Assembly: GCA_001304015.1 (NCBI GenBank)
Contig: LJUY01000082.1
Location: 1-10,189 of the forward strand
From: a candidate division Zixibacteria bacterium SM23_81
Lineage (GTDB): Bacteria; SM23-81
DNA: 10,189 nt
Reading direction: 5' to 3'
The translations under genes were made by a program, and so were the position numbers. The notes beneath the pieces were generated by a model that had not been told where the DNA came from, ran no database searches, and saw only the letters and a program-made list of their open reading frames with translations. Shown here piece by piece: positions 1 to 6,797 of the stretch (its first letter is position 1; each line of letters begins with the position of its first letter).

Positions 1-1
1 C

Positions 2-574
2 GGTCCCAAATTTCTCCATGCCGGAGCGGGCTATGGGGGTTCTTGCTTTCCCAAAGACACCATGGGTTTGTTAAAGCTAGCGGAGGCTGCCAGCATGGAG
101 CTGCAGATCGTGAAGGCGGCGGTGGAGGCCAACAGGACACAGAGAGAGCTGATGGTTCAGAAGGTCATCCAGGCTGTGGGCGATCCCTCCGGTAAGACCA
201 TTGGCGTATTGGGCCTTTCCTTTAAGCCCAGAACTGACGATGTGCGGGAAGCACCGGCCCTCTACGTCATTCAGCGTTTGCAGGAGAAGGGCGCTAAAAT
301 CAGGGCCTATGATCCCGCGGCCATGAGCAATGCGGGTCGAGTCCTTCAAAAGGTAGAGTTTTGCGACGACGCCTATGCCGTTTGTCAGGGTTCGAACGCT
401 CTGGTGTTCATGACCGAATGGAACGAATTTCGAGAGCTGGATATGGCCAGAATCAAGGAACTACTCCAAGAGGCGGTGGTCGTGGATACACGTAACATTT
501 ACGATCCAGAGGAGATGGAGAATATGGGCTTCCGATATACCGCGGTCGGGCGAGGAAGACCTCGTCTGACTTAA
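2..574 (+). CDS. ugd: UDP-glucose 6-dehydrogenase, C-terminal part (5' truncated by window edge)
   Basis: This enzyme makes UDP-glucuronate from UDP-glucose with two NAD+, in the cytoplasm, supplying an acidic precursor for the polysaccharide. The frame is open from base 2, so the gene enters from the left; 190 residues are visible of a family usually about 430-460 long. The first visible residues carry the active-site signature GAGYGGSCFPKDT, with the catalytic cysteine codon at 44-46. The central dimerisation helix region follows, then the C-terminal UDP-binding domain with GKTIGVLGLSFKPRTDDVREAP (bases about 191-256). The F after the catalytic Cys and the GYGGS form favour UDP-glucose dehydrogenase over GDP-mannose or UDP-ManNAc dehydrogenases; this is family knowledge applied by eye. 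The ATG at 62 is internal and not a start. The gene lies 25 nt before the RmlC-like gene and is probably co-transcribed with it. Confidence 0.93.
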   Translation, partial: GPKFLHAGAGYGGSCFPKDTMGLLKLAEAASMELQIVKAAVEANRTQRELMVQKVIQAVGDPSGKTIGVLGLSFKPRTDDVREAPALYVIQRLQEKGAKIRAYDPAAMSNAGRVLQKVEFCDDAYAVCQGSNALVFMTEWNEFRELDMARIKELLQEAVVVDTRNIYDPEEMENMGFRYTAVGRGRPRLT

Positions 575-599
575 CAAGCACCAACTTTGAGGTATTGCC

Positions 600-1055
600 A
601 TGATTGAGGGGGTCAAAACCAAAAAGCTCAGGGTTATTCCCGATGAGAGGGGAAGGTTGATGGAGATCCTTCGCTGCGATGAAGAGATCTTTGAGAAATT
701 TGGCCAGGTTTACGTCACCACCACCTATCCGGGTGTGATCAAGGGGTGGCATTACCATAAAGTGCAGACGGACAATGTCGCTGTGGTCCATGGTATGGTG
801 AAGTTAGCGCTCTATGACGCCCGGGAGGGGTCTCCAACTAAAGGTGAGGTAAATGAATTTTTCTTGGGCATCCACAACCCCATGCTGGTTCAAATCCCCA
901 AGGGAGTTTACCACGGGTGGAAGTGCATCGGCCAGGAGGAAGCCGTCGTGGTGAATAGTCCCACCGAACCTTACAACTACGAGAAGCCCGACGAGTTCCG
1001 GGTGCCCTTTGATTCGCCAACCGTTCCTTACGATTGGGAAATCAAGATGATGTAA
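600..1055 (+). CDS. RmlC-like cupin, dTDP-4-dehydrorhamnose 3,5-epimerase family (short, divergent)
   Basis: This 151-residue cupin of the RmlC family likely epimerises a 4-keto-6-deoxy sugar nucleotide, such as the product of the RmlB encoded next door. Family marks visible are DERGRLMEI near residue 15-23, GVIKGWHYHK near 45-54 (His51 matching the RmlC catalytic His of GLHYQ), IPKGVYHGWK near 99-108 (matching the family IPxGxxHGF) and a C-terminal PFDSPTVPYDWE with a candidate partner Asp138. It is about 30 residues shorter than classical RmlC. The stretch that normally holds the catalytic Tyr (LYKTT-type) reads VVVNSPTEPYNY, so that Tyr seems to be absent by eye alignment, although Tyr125 and Tyr127 are close. 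It may therefore be a mono-epimerase or another sugar-modifying cupin. A TGAGGT Shine-Dalgarno at 588-593 sits 6 nt before the ATG. Confidence 0.8.
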   Translation: MIEGVKTKKLRVIPDERGRLMEILRCDEEIFEKFGQVYVTTTYPGVIKGWHYHKVQTDNVAVVHGMVKLALYDAREGSPTKGEVNEFFLGIHNPMLVQIPKGVYHGWKCIGQEEAVVVNSPTEPYNYEKPDEFRVPFDSPTVPYDWEIKMM

Positions 1056-1144
1056 AGTAAGGGCTTGAGCCGGGAGATTTTCTGAGGACTAGGGATGTAG
1101 CATCACCGCAGCAAAAGACAGGTCCGGGTCTCGGGGGAACGAAT

Positions 1145-2152
1145 ATGCACAAGATTTTGATTACTGGAGGGGCAGGTTTTATCGGGAGCAACTTCGTCAA
1201 GTATATGCTTGCTGAGCACCCGGAGGCGGAGTTGATTGTGCTGGACAAGCTGACCTATGCGGGCAACCTTGATAATCTCAAAGAGGTGTGGGACGATGCG
1301 CGCTTCACTTTCGTGAAGGGGGATATCTGTGATGGTCAGGTTGTGGAGAAGAGCATGTCGGGTTGCGATGCGGTCATCAATTTCGCTGCCGAAACTCACG
1401 TAGATCGATCCATCGGCGATGCCGGTGCCTTTGTGCGAACCGACGTATATGGCACACACGTGCTCCTAGAGGCGGTGCGCAAGCTCAAGGTGAGGCGTTA
1501 CATCCAAATTTCCACCGACGAGGTATATGGAAGCGTCGGGCAGGGATCCTCCAGGGAGGGTGATCCTCTGAATCCCAGCAGCCCCTATGCCGCCAGCAAG
1601 GCGGGCGCTGACCTTCTGGTGCTCTCTTATTATGTCACCCATAGTCTTCCCGTATTGATTACCCGCAGTTCTAATAACTTCGGTTCCAACCAGTATCCGG
1701 AGAAACTGATCCCCTTATTTGTGACCAACGCCCTGGAGAATATCTCTCTTCCCCTCTATGGCGATGGTCTTAACGTCAGAGATTGGCTCTACGTCCGGGA
1801 TAATTGCCGGGCCATCGATTTGGTGCTCCAACGTGGAGAGGTGGGCGAGATCTACAACGTCGGCGGCGATAACGAGAAGAGCAATCGGGAGATCACCGAT
1901 TTGATTTTGAGGATTTTAGATAAACCGAAGTCTTTGGTGAAGATGGTCAGGGATCGACCGGGGCATGATCGCCGTTATTCTGTGAACAGCGAAAAGCTGA
2001 AAGATCTTGGTTGGGCACCTAAAGCGCGATTCGAAGATGATTTAGAACGAACCGTCCAGTGGTATGAGGAAAATGAGGACTGGTGGAGGAAAATAAAAGA
2101 AGGTCGAAAGGACTTTCAGGAGTATTACAAAAGACAATATGGAATCGAGTAG
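1145..2152 (+). CDS. rfbB: dTDP-glucose 4,6-dehydratase
   Basis: This enzyme converts dTDP-glucose to dTDP-4-keto-6-deoxyglucose, the branch point for dTDP-rhamnose and other deoxysugars, using tightly bound NAD+. It is an extended short-chain dehydrogenase of 335 residues, the normal length. Visible motifs are the Rossmann GGAGFIG at residues 8-14, NFAAETHVDRSI at 79-90, the dehydratase STDEVYG at 123-129 (catalytic Thr-Asp-Glu), the YxxxK pair Tyr148/Lys152, NNFGSNQYPEKLIP at 177-190 and RPGHDRRYS at 271-279. This set is characteristic of RmlB rather than UDP-glucose 4-epimerase or UDP-GlcNAc dehydratases. The ATG at 1145 is preceded by GGGGG at 1133-1137. An 89-nt gap separates it from the RmlC-like gene and holds no gene or promoter I would defend. 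It is the last gene before the terminator at 2174. rmlA and rmlD are not in view. Confidence 0.94.
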   Translation: MHKILITGGAGFIGSNFVKYMLAEHPEAELIVLDKLTYAGNLDNLKEVWDDARFTFVKGDICDGQVVEKSMSGCDAVINFAAETHVDRSIGDAGAFVRTDVYGTHVLLEAVRKLKVRRYIQISTDEVYGSVGQGSSREGDPLNPSSPYAASKAGADLLVLSYYVTHSLPVLITRSSNNFGSNQYPEKLIPLFVTNALENISLPLYGDGLNVRDWLYVRDNCRAIDLVLQRGEVGEIYNVGGDNEKSNREITDLILRILDKPKSLVKMVRDRPGHDRRYSVNSEKLKDLGWAPKARFEDDLERTVQWYEENEDWWRKIKEGRKDFQEYYKRQYGIE

Positions 2153-2173
2153 AATCTGCACCCTTGAAGTTTG

Positions 2174-2209
2174 AAGGCCACCCTCTCCAATGGGACGGTG
2201 GCCTTTTTT
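2174..2209 (+). terminator. Intrinsic terminator after rfbB
   Basis: A perfect 9-bp stem, AAGGCCACC at 2174-2182 with GGTGGCCTT at 2197-2205, is extended inside by a 4-bp helix (TCTC/GGGA, one G-U) around a CAAT loop after a C-C mismatch. The T run 2204-2209 follows directly. It lies 22 nt past the rfbB stop and ends the sugar-nucleotide unit. Confidence 0.87.
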
Positions 2210-2236
2210 CTGTCACGGTCCAGGCCCAAAAACCTG

Positions 2237-2265
2237 TTGACTTCAAGGGCAGAATTTCATATTAT
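2237..2265 (+). promoter_or_regulatory. Sigma70-type promoter for the export/assembly operon
   Basis: TTGACT at 2237-2242 (five of six consensus -35 bases) and TATTAT at 2260-2265 (five of six consensus -10 bases) are separated by exactly 17 bp. The predicted transcription start is about 2271-2273. A short dyad, TCGA-ATA-TCGA (2272-2282), begins at that start and could be a minor operator or RNA hairpin. The site sits just after the rfbB terminator and before the export gene, where a new promoter is expected. Confidence 0.65.
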
Positions 2266-2295
2266 GTCGTGTCGAATATCGAGTTTTGTGAAAAG

Positions 2296-2319
2296 ATCAG
2301 GGAAATAGCCCTGATTTTT
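2296..2319 (+). terminator. Terminator-like hairpin in the 5' leader of the export gene (candidate attenuator)
   Basis: A perfect 7-bp stem, ATCAGGG (2296-2302) with CCCTGAT (2309-2315), has a six-base loop AAATAG, an A/G-rich foot at 2291-2295 and a T run at 2315-2319 continuing as a pyrimidine-rich tract to 2333. It lies downstream of the predicted start site and upstream of the export gene, so a transcript would meet it after only about 25-50 nt. It is weaker than the rfbB terminator. Either it is a leader attenuator for the operon or it acts as a second terminator for read-through. Confidence 0.6.
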
Positions 2320-2333
2320 CTTCTGTTCTTCTC

Positions 2334-2339
2334 AGGGGG
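2334..2339 (+). promoter_or_regulatory. Shine-Dalgarno AGGGGG that fixes the export-gene start
   Basis: AGGGGG at 2334-2339 lies 5 nt before the ATG at 2345. A GTG two codons upstream (2339) overlaps this site and so cannot use it, which favours the ATG. The sequence TCAGGG at 2332-2337 repeats the ascending arm of the leader hairpin and can pair with CCCTGA at 2309-2314, which would bury the ribosome site. Confidence 0.6.
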
Positions 2340-2344
2340 TGGGT

Positions 2345-4030
2345 ATGACCGTCTCCAGACCGTTCAGGTCCTTTTGGCTGATCTGTTCGATCTTGGCCTT
2401 CATCTTTGTGGCCAGGACAACCTCCCCTGAGGTGACGATGAGTAGACTGGACAGCTTGCGGCTCGAACATGAGAGGGGACGGCGCCCATTGCCATCCCAT
2501 CGCGTCATGATGAGCATGCTCGATAGCCTCAGGCTCAGCCAAGCGATATCGGCCAGGCCGGAACTGGATAGGGAGCAAGTTCTGGATAGGAATATAGAGC
2601 CGGAGAATTATGTGGTGGGACCCGGCGATGAACTCATCCTTATCTTATGGGGGGAGATTAGCCAAAGCTTTCTACTTGAGGTTACTCCAGAAGGCAAGGT
2701 TTTGGTCCCGCATGTGGGGGAAATCCTGCTCAGGCAGCTCACATTGGCGGAAGCGAGAGACAGAATTATTAGGAAGGTGGGAAAAAGGTACAGAAACGTG
2801 AACATCTCTGTATCTCTGACAAAAATAAGGAAGTTTCGGGTGTTCTTGGTCGGCTCGGTGAACCTTCCCGGCACGTACACGGCCACAGCCGTGGATCGTG
2901 TCTCCATGCTCATCGATCAGGCCGGTGGTTTGGCACCAGGCGCATCTAGAAGAAACATTCGGGTGACCAGGCAGGATTCCAGCACCGTTGACGCTGATCT
3001 TTTGCGCTTCATAGTCGTTGGTGATTTGGCGAGCAATCCCTATGTTGTGGATGGAGACGTCGTGACAGTACCCGTCCGTGTGGATTCAGTGGGCGTGTTT
3101 GGAGCCGTCAATATTGAGGGGTACTATGAGTTGAAACAGGGAGATCGAATCAGTGACCTGGTTGAGCTGTCTCGCGGCTTGGTTAGGGATGTCTATATGG
3201 AGAAGGCCGAGCTGGTTCGATCCCAGGAAGATCAGAGGGGGGCCGAGCATATCTTCATCGATCTGGCCAAGGCTGTTGTGGACAAGGATCCCGAACATAA
3301 CCTGTATCTACAGAGCGATGACGTATTGCTGGTCCGCCACGAGCCCGAGTGGCATCCGGAATACTTGGTAGAAGTTCGGGGTGAAACCGTTTTTCCGGGC
3401 CACTACGCCATCGAAAAGAACAAAACGTACCTGAGCGAAGTGATGGAAAGGGCTGGAGGTCCCAAACTAGACGCCTCTTTGAGCGAGGCTAAGTTAATTA
3501 GAACACTTTATGAGGATAATCCCGACTTGGAGTTTGAGCGCTTGATGGAGATGCCCGTAGCCCAGATGAGCGACGACGAGTACTCATATTTCAAGACAAA
3601 ATCCAGACAGCTGCATGAGGTGGTTGTGGTAGACTTCGAGGGGCTTTTTCTGAAGAACGACAAGAGCAAGGATATCTTGCTCAAGCGAGGCGACATCATC
3701 GACATCCCCGCCATTCGGAAAACGGTGAACGTGAACGGGCTTGTGAATGACCCCGGTGCCGTTCAGTACAGGTCCGGGAAGAAGCTGGGCTACTACATCG
3801 ACCAGGCGGGCGGTTATCATTCAAACGCCCGCAAGAGCAGGATGCGTGTGATCAAAGCAAGCACCGGCCAATGGTTGAAGCCCAGCAAGGTGAAGCGTAT
3901 CGAGCCGGGAGATATCATCTGGGTGCCTGAGAAGCCAGAGAGGAACTACTGGGAGCTCTTCAAAGACCTCGTGAGCACCACCGCTCAAGTGGCCACGGTC
4001 ATCCTGGTGATAGATCAGGCAAGGAAGTGA
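2345..4030 (+). CDS. Polysaccharide export outer-membrane protein (OPX/Wza-like, multi-SLBB)
   Basis: This protein forms the outer-membrane channel through which the finished polymer leaves the periplasm. It is 561 residues from the ATG at 2345, longer than the roughly 380 of E. coli Wza because of extra SLBB domains. Order: hydrophobic signal sequence at about 9-23; a linker with two copies of MSxLDSLRL (about 32-40 and 56-64); the poly_export domain beginning YVVGPGDELILILWG at about 89; and four SLBB-type units with start marks VGSVNLPGTY (169), FGAVNIEGYY (252), RGETVFPGHY (345) and NGLVNDPGAV (464). Three of the units contain a QAGG or ERAGG turn. A C-terminal hydrophobic helix (about 541-556, STTAQVATVILVI) may span the outer membrane like the Wza barrel helix. 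The only early Cys (14) is in a poor lipobox, so it is probably not a lipoprotein. It is the first gene of the second operon, 37 nt before the co-polymerase. Confidence 0.87.
   Translation: MTVSRPFRSFWLICSILAFIFVARTTSPEVTMSRLDSLRLEHERGRRPLPSHRVMMSMLDSLRLSQAISARPELDREQVLDRNIEPENYVVGPGDELILILWGEISQSFLLEVTPEGKVLVPHVGEILLRQLTLAEARDRIIRKVGKRYRNVNISVSLTKIRKFRVFLVGSVNLPGTYTATAVDRVSMLIDQAGGLAPGASRRNIRVTRQDSSTVDADLLRFIVVGDLASNPYVVDGDVVTVPVRVDSVGVFGAVNIEGYYELKQGDRISDLVELSRGLVRDVYMEKAELVRSQEDQRGAEHIFIDLAKAVVDKDPEHNLYLQSDDVLLVRHEPEWHPEYLVEVRGETVFPGHYAIEKNKTYLSEVMERAGGPKLDASLSEAKLIRTLYEDNPDLEFERLMEMPVAQMSDDEYSYFKTKSRQLHEVVVVDFEGLFLKNDKSKDILLKRGDIIDIPAIRKTVNVNGLVNDPGAVQYRSGKKLGYYIDQAGGYHSNARKSRMRVIKASTGQWLKPSKVKRIEPGDIIWVPEKPERNYWELFKDLVSTTAQVATVILVIDQARK
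2438..2536 (+). repeat. Two copies of an MSxLDSLRL motif in the export-protein linker
   Basis: MSRLDSLRL and MSMLDSLRL occur 24 residues apart between the signal sequence and the poly_export domain. Their codons differ at several synonymous sites, so the peptide, rather than a recent DNA duplication, appears to be conserved. Function is unknown; it may be a short docking or helix-capping element in the periplasm. Confidence 0.5.
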
Positions 4031-4067
4031 TGATGTCCCGTGGGCTCTGTGGTCAAGGGAGCAATTC

Positions 4068-5297
4068 ATGAGTAGCAGGGAATTTAAATTTTGGGACTAT
4101 CTTGCTGTCCTGGTGAAATGGCGCAAGCTGATTGTGTTCAATTTTGTGGCTGTTTGTCTCATAGCTGTTGGATTAAGTCTTGTGCTTCCCAAATGGTATA
4201 AGGCTAAGGCGACCATACTGCCGCCTGAGGAAAGCTCGAGTTCCTCAGCTATCGCTTCACTGCTCACTGATCTCCCGTTGGGCGGTCTGACCATTCCCGG
4301 GGCCATGACTTCGACCAATCTTTTCGTCGCTATTTTGGGCAGCAGGACCGTTGCCGAGGGCGTCATAGAAAAGTTGAACCTCATGGAGGTTTACAAGTCG
4401 AAGAGCTTAGAGGGAGCTGTGGAGACTCTCCAAAAACACTCGACTTTCGGCATCACCAAGGAAGGCGTCCTGACCATTGAAGTTGAAGAGAGGGATCCGC
4501 AGCTTGCTGCGAAAGTTGCCAATACCTTTGTGGTTGAGCTGGATAGAGTGAATCAAGAGACCAATGTCTCTCAGGCAAAAGGGAAACGTCTCTTCATCGA
4601 GGGGCGCTTGAAAGAATCACAGCTGGAGCTGGAAAAAGCGGAAGAAGAGCTCAAGTTATTTCAAGAAAAAAACAAGGCCATCTCCTTGCCTGACCAGATA
4701 TCCGCCGCTATCGAGAGAGCTGCTGAGCTAAAAGCTGAGCAGGTTTCTCTCGAGATTCAACTGGGAGTTTTGCTTAAAACAGCCTCCCGCTCACACCCCC
4801 AGGTGGAACTCCTTGGTTCTCAAATTTCTGAGATTCAAAAACAGCTGGAAAAAATCGAGTTTGGAGATGCTTCGAATCTCAGTTCTCAAGAACCAGGGAG
4901 CTCTGAGCCCACTGAGTTTCATGTTCCCTTCTCGAAAGTACCGGCTGTGGGTTTGGAGCTGGCTCGCTTAACCAGAAATCTCAAGATCCAAGAGGTTGTA
5001 TACAGACTCCTCACACAACAGTATGAGCAGGCAAAGATCGAAGAGGCGAAGGATACACCAACGGTGCAAATTCTCGACGTTGCGTTACCGCCCATCAGGA
5101 AGTCGAAGCCTAATCGGAAGATGTTCGTCATATTTTTGGGATTTTTAAGCCTTTTTCTGAGCACGGTCTACGCGTTTTCTGCAGAATATTTTCAAAGGCT
5201 CAGGGTCACCCGTGCAGAGGAATATGACAAGGTTTCTGGGTTGTTTCATATATTGAAAGGAGATGTCCAGCATCTGAGATCGAAACGCAAAAGGTAG
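4068..5297 (+). CDS. Wzz-family polysaccharide co-polymerase (chain-length determinant, no kinase domain)
   Basis: This inner-membrane protein controls chain length and couples polymerisation to export, contacting the Wzy polymerase and the OPX channel. It has 409 residues. TM1 is about 21-40, preceded by the charged cytoplasmic FWDYLAVLVKWRK typical of the Wzz domain. A periplasmic part follows, with a Ser-rich patch (SSSSS at 56-60) and a long coiled coil at about 176-265 rich in Glu, Lys and Leu. A proline motif (PPIRKSKP, 341-348) precedes TM2 at about 350-372, and a short basic tail ends the protein. The Walker-type tyrosine-kinase domain and Tyr-rich tail of Wzc are absent, and no separate kinase gene follows in the window. 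AAGGGAG at 4055-4061 lies 6 nt before the ATG. It is flanked by the channel and polymerase genes, the expected partners. Confidence 0.87.
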   Translation: MSSREFKFWDYLAVLVKWRKLIVFNFVAVCLIAVGLSLVLPKWYKAKATILPPEESSSSSAIASLLTDLPLGGLTIPGAMTSTNLFVAILGSRTVAEGVIEKLNLMEVYKSKSLEGAVETLQKHSTFGITKEGVLTIEVEERDPQLAAKVANTFVVELDRVNQETNVSQAKGKRLFIEGRLKESQLELEKAEEELKLFQEKNKAISLPDQISAAIERAAELKAEQVSLEIQLGVLLKTASRSHPQVELLGSQISEIQKQLEKIEFGDASNLSSQEPGSSEPTEFHVPFSKVPAVGLELARLTRNLKIQEVVYRLLTQQYEQAKIEEAKDTPTVQILDVALPPIRKSKPNRKMFVIFLGFLSLFLSTVYAFSAEYFQRLRVTRAEEYDKVSGLFHILKGDVQHLRSKRKR

Positions 5298-5330
5298 ATG
5301 TAGATAAGGTAAGTTTCAGAAGAGCATTCG

Positions 5331-6776
5331 ATGAACCATTGGAGCATCGCTTCACAAGGCATGGATTCTTCCTCGCCGTCGAGGGCGTTTTTTTTATTTT
5401 TTCTCATCGCTCAGTTGGGATTTGTGCTTCTCTTTTCCCTCACCGGCTCCCCCTACCCTATCTTGCTGGTCTTGGTTGGCTTCTTCTTGCTTTTTAAAAT
5501 CGCGTTCTCCGTCAAAAACACCCTTTTTCTGGTATGCTTTTATATCATCGTTTTGCCGGGCTATGGCTGGGGCAGGCGTTATGCTTTTTATAAGATTTTC
5601 GTCTCCTATCCAGTCGTTACGGCTCTCATTTTTGCGGCAGCTTTGTTTTGGCTGGCCAGAACTGCCTTAAGAAGTGAGCGTACAAACCGTTTTGCAGCGC
5701 AGGATTTCGCTGTCCTGATCTTTTTGTCTGTGATAATCATCTCGGCCTTTATCGGTTTTATAAATGGTCATCAGACAAGATATGTCCTCAAGGAGCTCTA
5801 TTTCTTAAGCATGTATGGCATCTATTTCCTAGCACTCAAGGGCGTTGTTCAGCGCAATTGGGTTAAGCAGTTCTGGCAACTCTTAATCATAGCCACCTTT
5901 GTAGTTTCCCTTCAGTACCTCTTTCTGACGCTTTCTGAAGTAAGTGCCGGTGAGCTCTTTATTTCACGCGTGACAACCCAACAGCCCCACCTTGCGCAGC
6001 TTGCCATTCCCTATCTGGCAAGTTTTTTCTTTTTCCCATCTTCCCTAAGGGAGAAGCTCATTGCCTTTGTGCTTTCTGTGTCCATCCTCACCATGGTGTT
6101 TCTAAGTCAGCAAAGAAGCTTGTGGATTGGGGTATTCTTTTCGATCCTGCTTTTATGGATCTTTTACATTTATCGAAAGCGAGTTTCTCTTCTAGAAGTG
6201 GTCAGGGCCATCGCCGTCGTGGTCCTTTTCGTTGTGGTCGTGATCTCCATGCTGCTTCTATTAGACAAGATGTTTGCGGGGTCGACCTTAGCCACCCTGG
6301 CTGTTCGAGTCGAAACTCTGACAAGGTTGTCTGAGGATCAATCTGCGCTGGACAGGATGGCAGAGATACACATCGCACTTGGGCAATGGAAGCAGAATAT
6401 TTTCTTGGGAACGGGACTGGGCTCGACGATCCATCGGGTGGCCACCCATATGAGTTATGACATCCTTGACAATTCCTTCGCCTTTCTTCTTTGGAAGGCT
6501 GGTTTGCTTGGTCTTCTCTCTTATATGACCATAATTGTTCTGTTTTATCAGCGCGGTCTGGCTGTGTTCAGGAGGTTAGATGACGTTGAGACTCAGCGAA
6601 TCGTTGCATCATCTCTTTCAGGATTTTCCGGCTTGATGCTGATCGCTCTGACCAACAGCAGTTTGATGCAGTATCGATTTGTCCTTATTTGGGCTGTCCT
6701 TTTCGCTTCCCTGGAGTTTCTATACGGCAGGTCGAAAAAGGAAATCCAGACAGTACAATCCTCGGTCCGAGAGTGA
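5331..6776 (+). CDS. O-antigen polymerase/ligase-type membrane protein (Wzy-like)
   Basis: This is likely the polymerase joining lipid-linked repeat units at the periplasmic face of the inner membrane. It is 481 residues with about 12-13 hydrophobic segments between 19 and 464. Features of the Wzy_C/O-antigen ligase superfamily visible are LSQQRSLWIG (258-267) at a membrane boundary, a large periplasmic loop (about 312-380) ending NIFLGTGLGS (356-365), and LDNSFAFLLWKAGLLG (379-394), the typical N-x-hydrophobic-GllG close. Sequence alone does not separate polymerase (Wzy) from ligase (WaaL); position between the co-polymerase and the flippase favours polymerase. The AGAAGAG at 5318-5324, 6 nt upstream, supports the ATG at 5331; Met11 (5361) is a less supported alternative. 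It begins 33 nt after the co-polymerase stop. Confidence 0.82.
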   Translation: MNHWSIASQGMDSSSPSRAFFLFFLIAQLGFVLLFSLTGSPYPILLVLVGFFLLFKIAFSVKNTLFLVCFYIIVLPGYGWGRRYAFYKIFVSYPVVTALIFAAALFWLARTALRSERTNRFAAQDFAVLIFLSVIIISAFIGFINGHQTRYVLKELYFLSMYGIYFLALKGVVQRNWVKQFWQLLIIATFVVSLQYLFLTLSEVSAGELFISRVTTQQPHLAQLAIPYLASFFFFPSSLREKLIAFVLSVSILTMVFLSQQRSLWIGVFFSILLLWIFYIYRKRVSLLEVVRAIAVVVLFVVVVISMLLLLDKMFAGSTLATLAVRVETLTRLSEDQSALDRMAEIHIALGQWKQNIFLGTGLGSTIHRVATHMSYDILDNSFAFLLWKAGLLGLLSYMTIIVLFYQRGLAVFRRLDDVETQRIVASSLSGFSGLMLIALTNSSLMQYRFVLIWAVLFASLEFLYGRSKKEIQTVQSSVRE

Positions 6777-6797
6777 ACTTTGGGTTTTTCCAAAAGA

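Noticed and set aside
453-791. Minus-strand open frame of 112 codons across ugd and the RmlC-like gene, and other minus-strand frames
   Set aside because: All lie opposite clear + strand genes, lack family features and have no ribosome sites of note.
1056-1144. Promoter between the RmlC-like gene and rfbB (TTGAGC near 1064)
   Set aside because: No acceptable -10 element at 16-18 bp spacing; the 89-nt gap shows no convincing hairpin either.
2210-2338. ops/JUMPstart element for RfaH-type antitermination
   Set aside because: No GGCGGTAG-like sequence is present in the leader.
2339-2341. GTG as start of the export gene, two codons before the ATG
   Set aside because: It overlaps the only good Shine-Dalgarno (2334-2339); the ATG at 2345 is correctly spaced from it.
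2345-2390. Lipoprotein signal in the export protein (Cys14)
   Set aside because: The residues before the Cys (Trp-Leu-Ile) do not fit a lipobox, and the hydrophobic stretch continues past the Cys.
6780-6782. TTG as start of the glycosyltransferase
   Set aside because: The conserved N-terminal strand begins at the ATG at 6798; the upstream residues match nothing in the family. The Shine-Dalgarno evidence is weak for both, so this is not certain.
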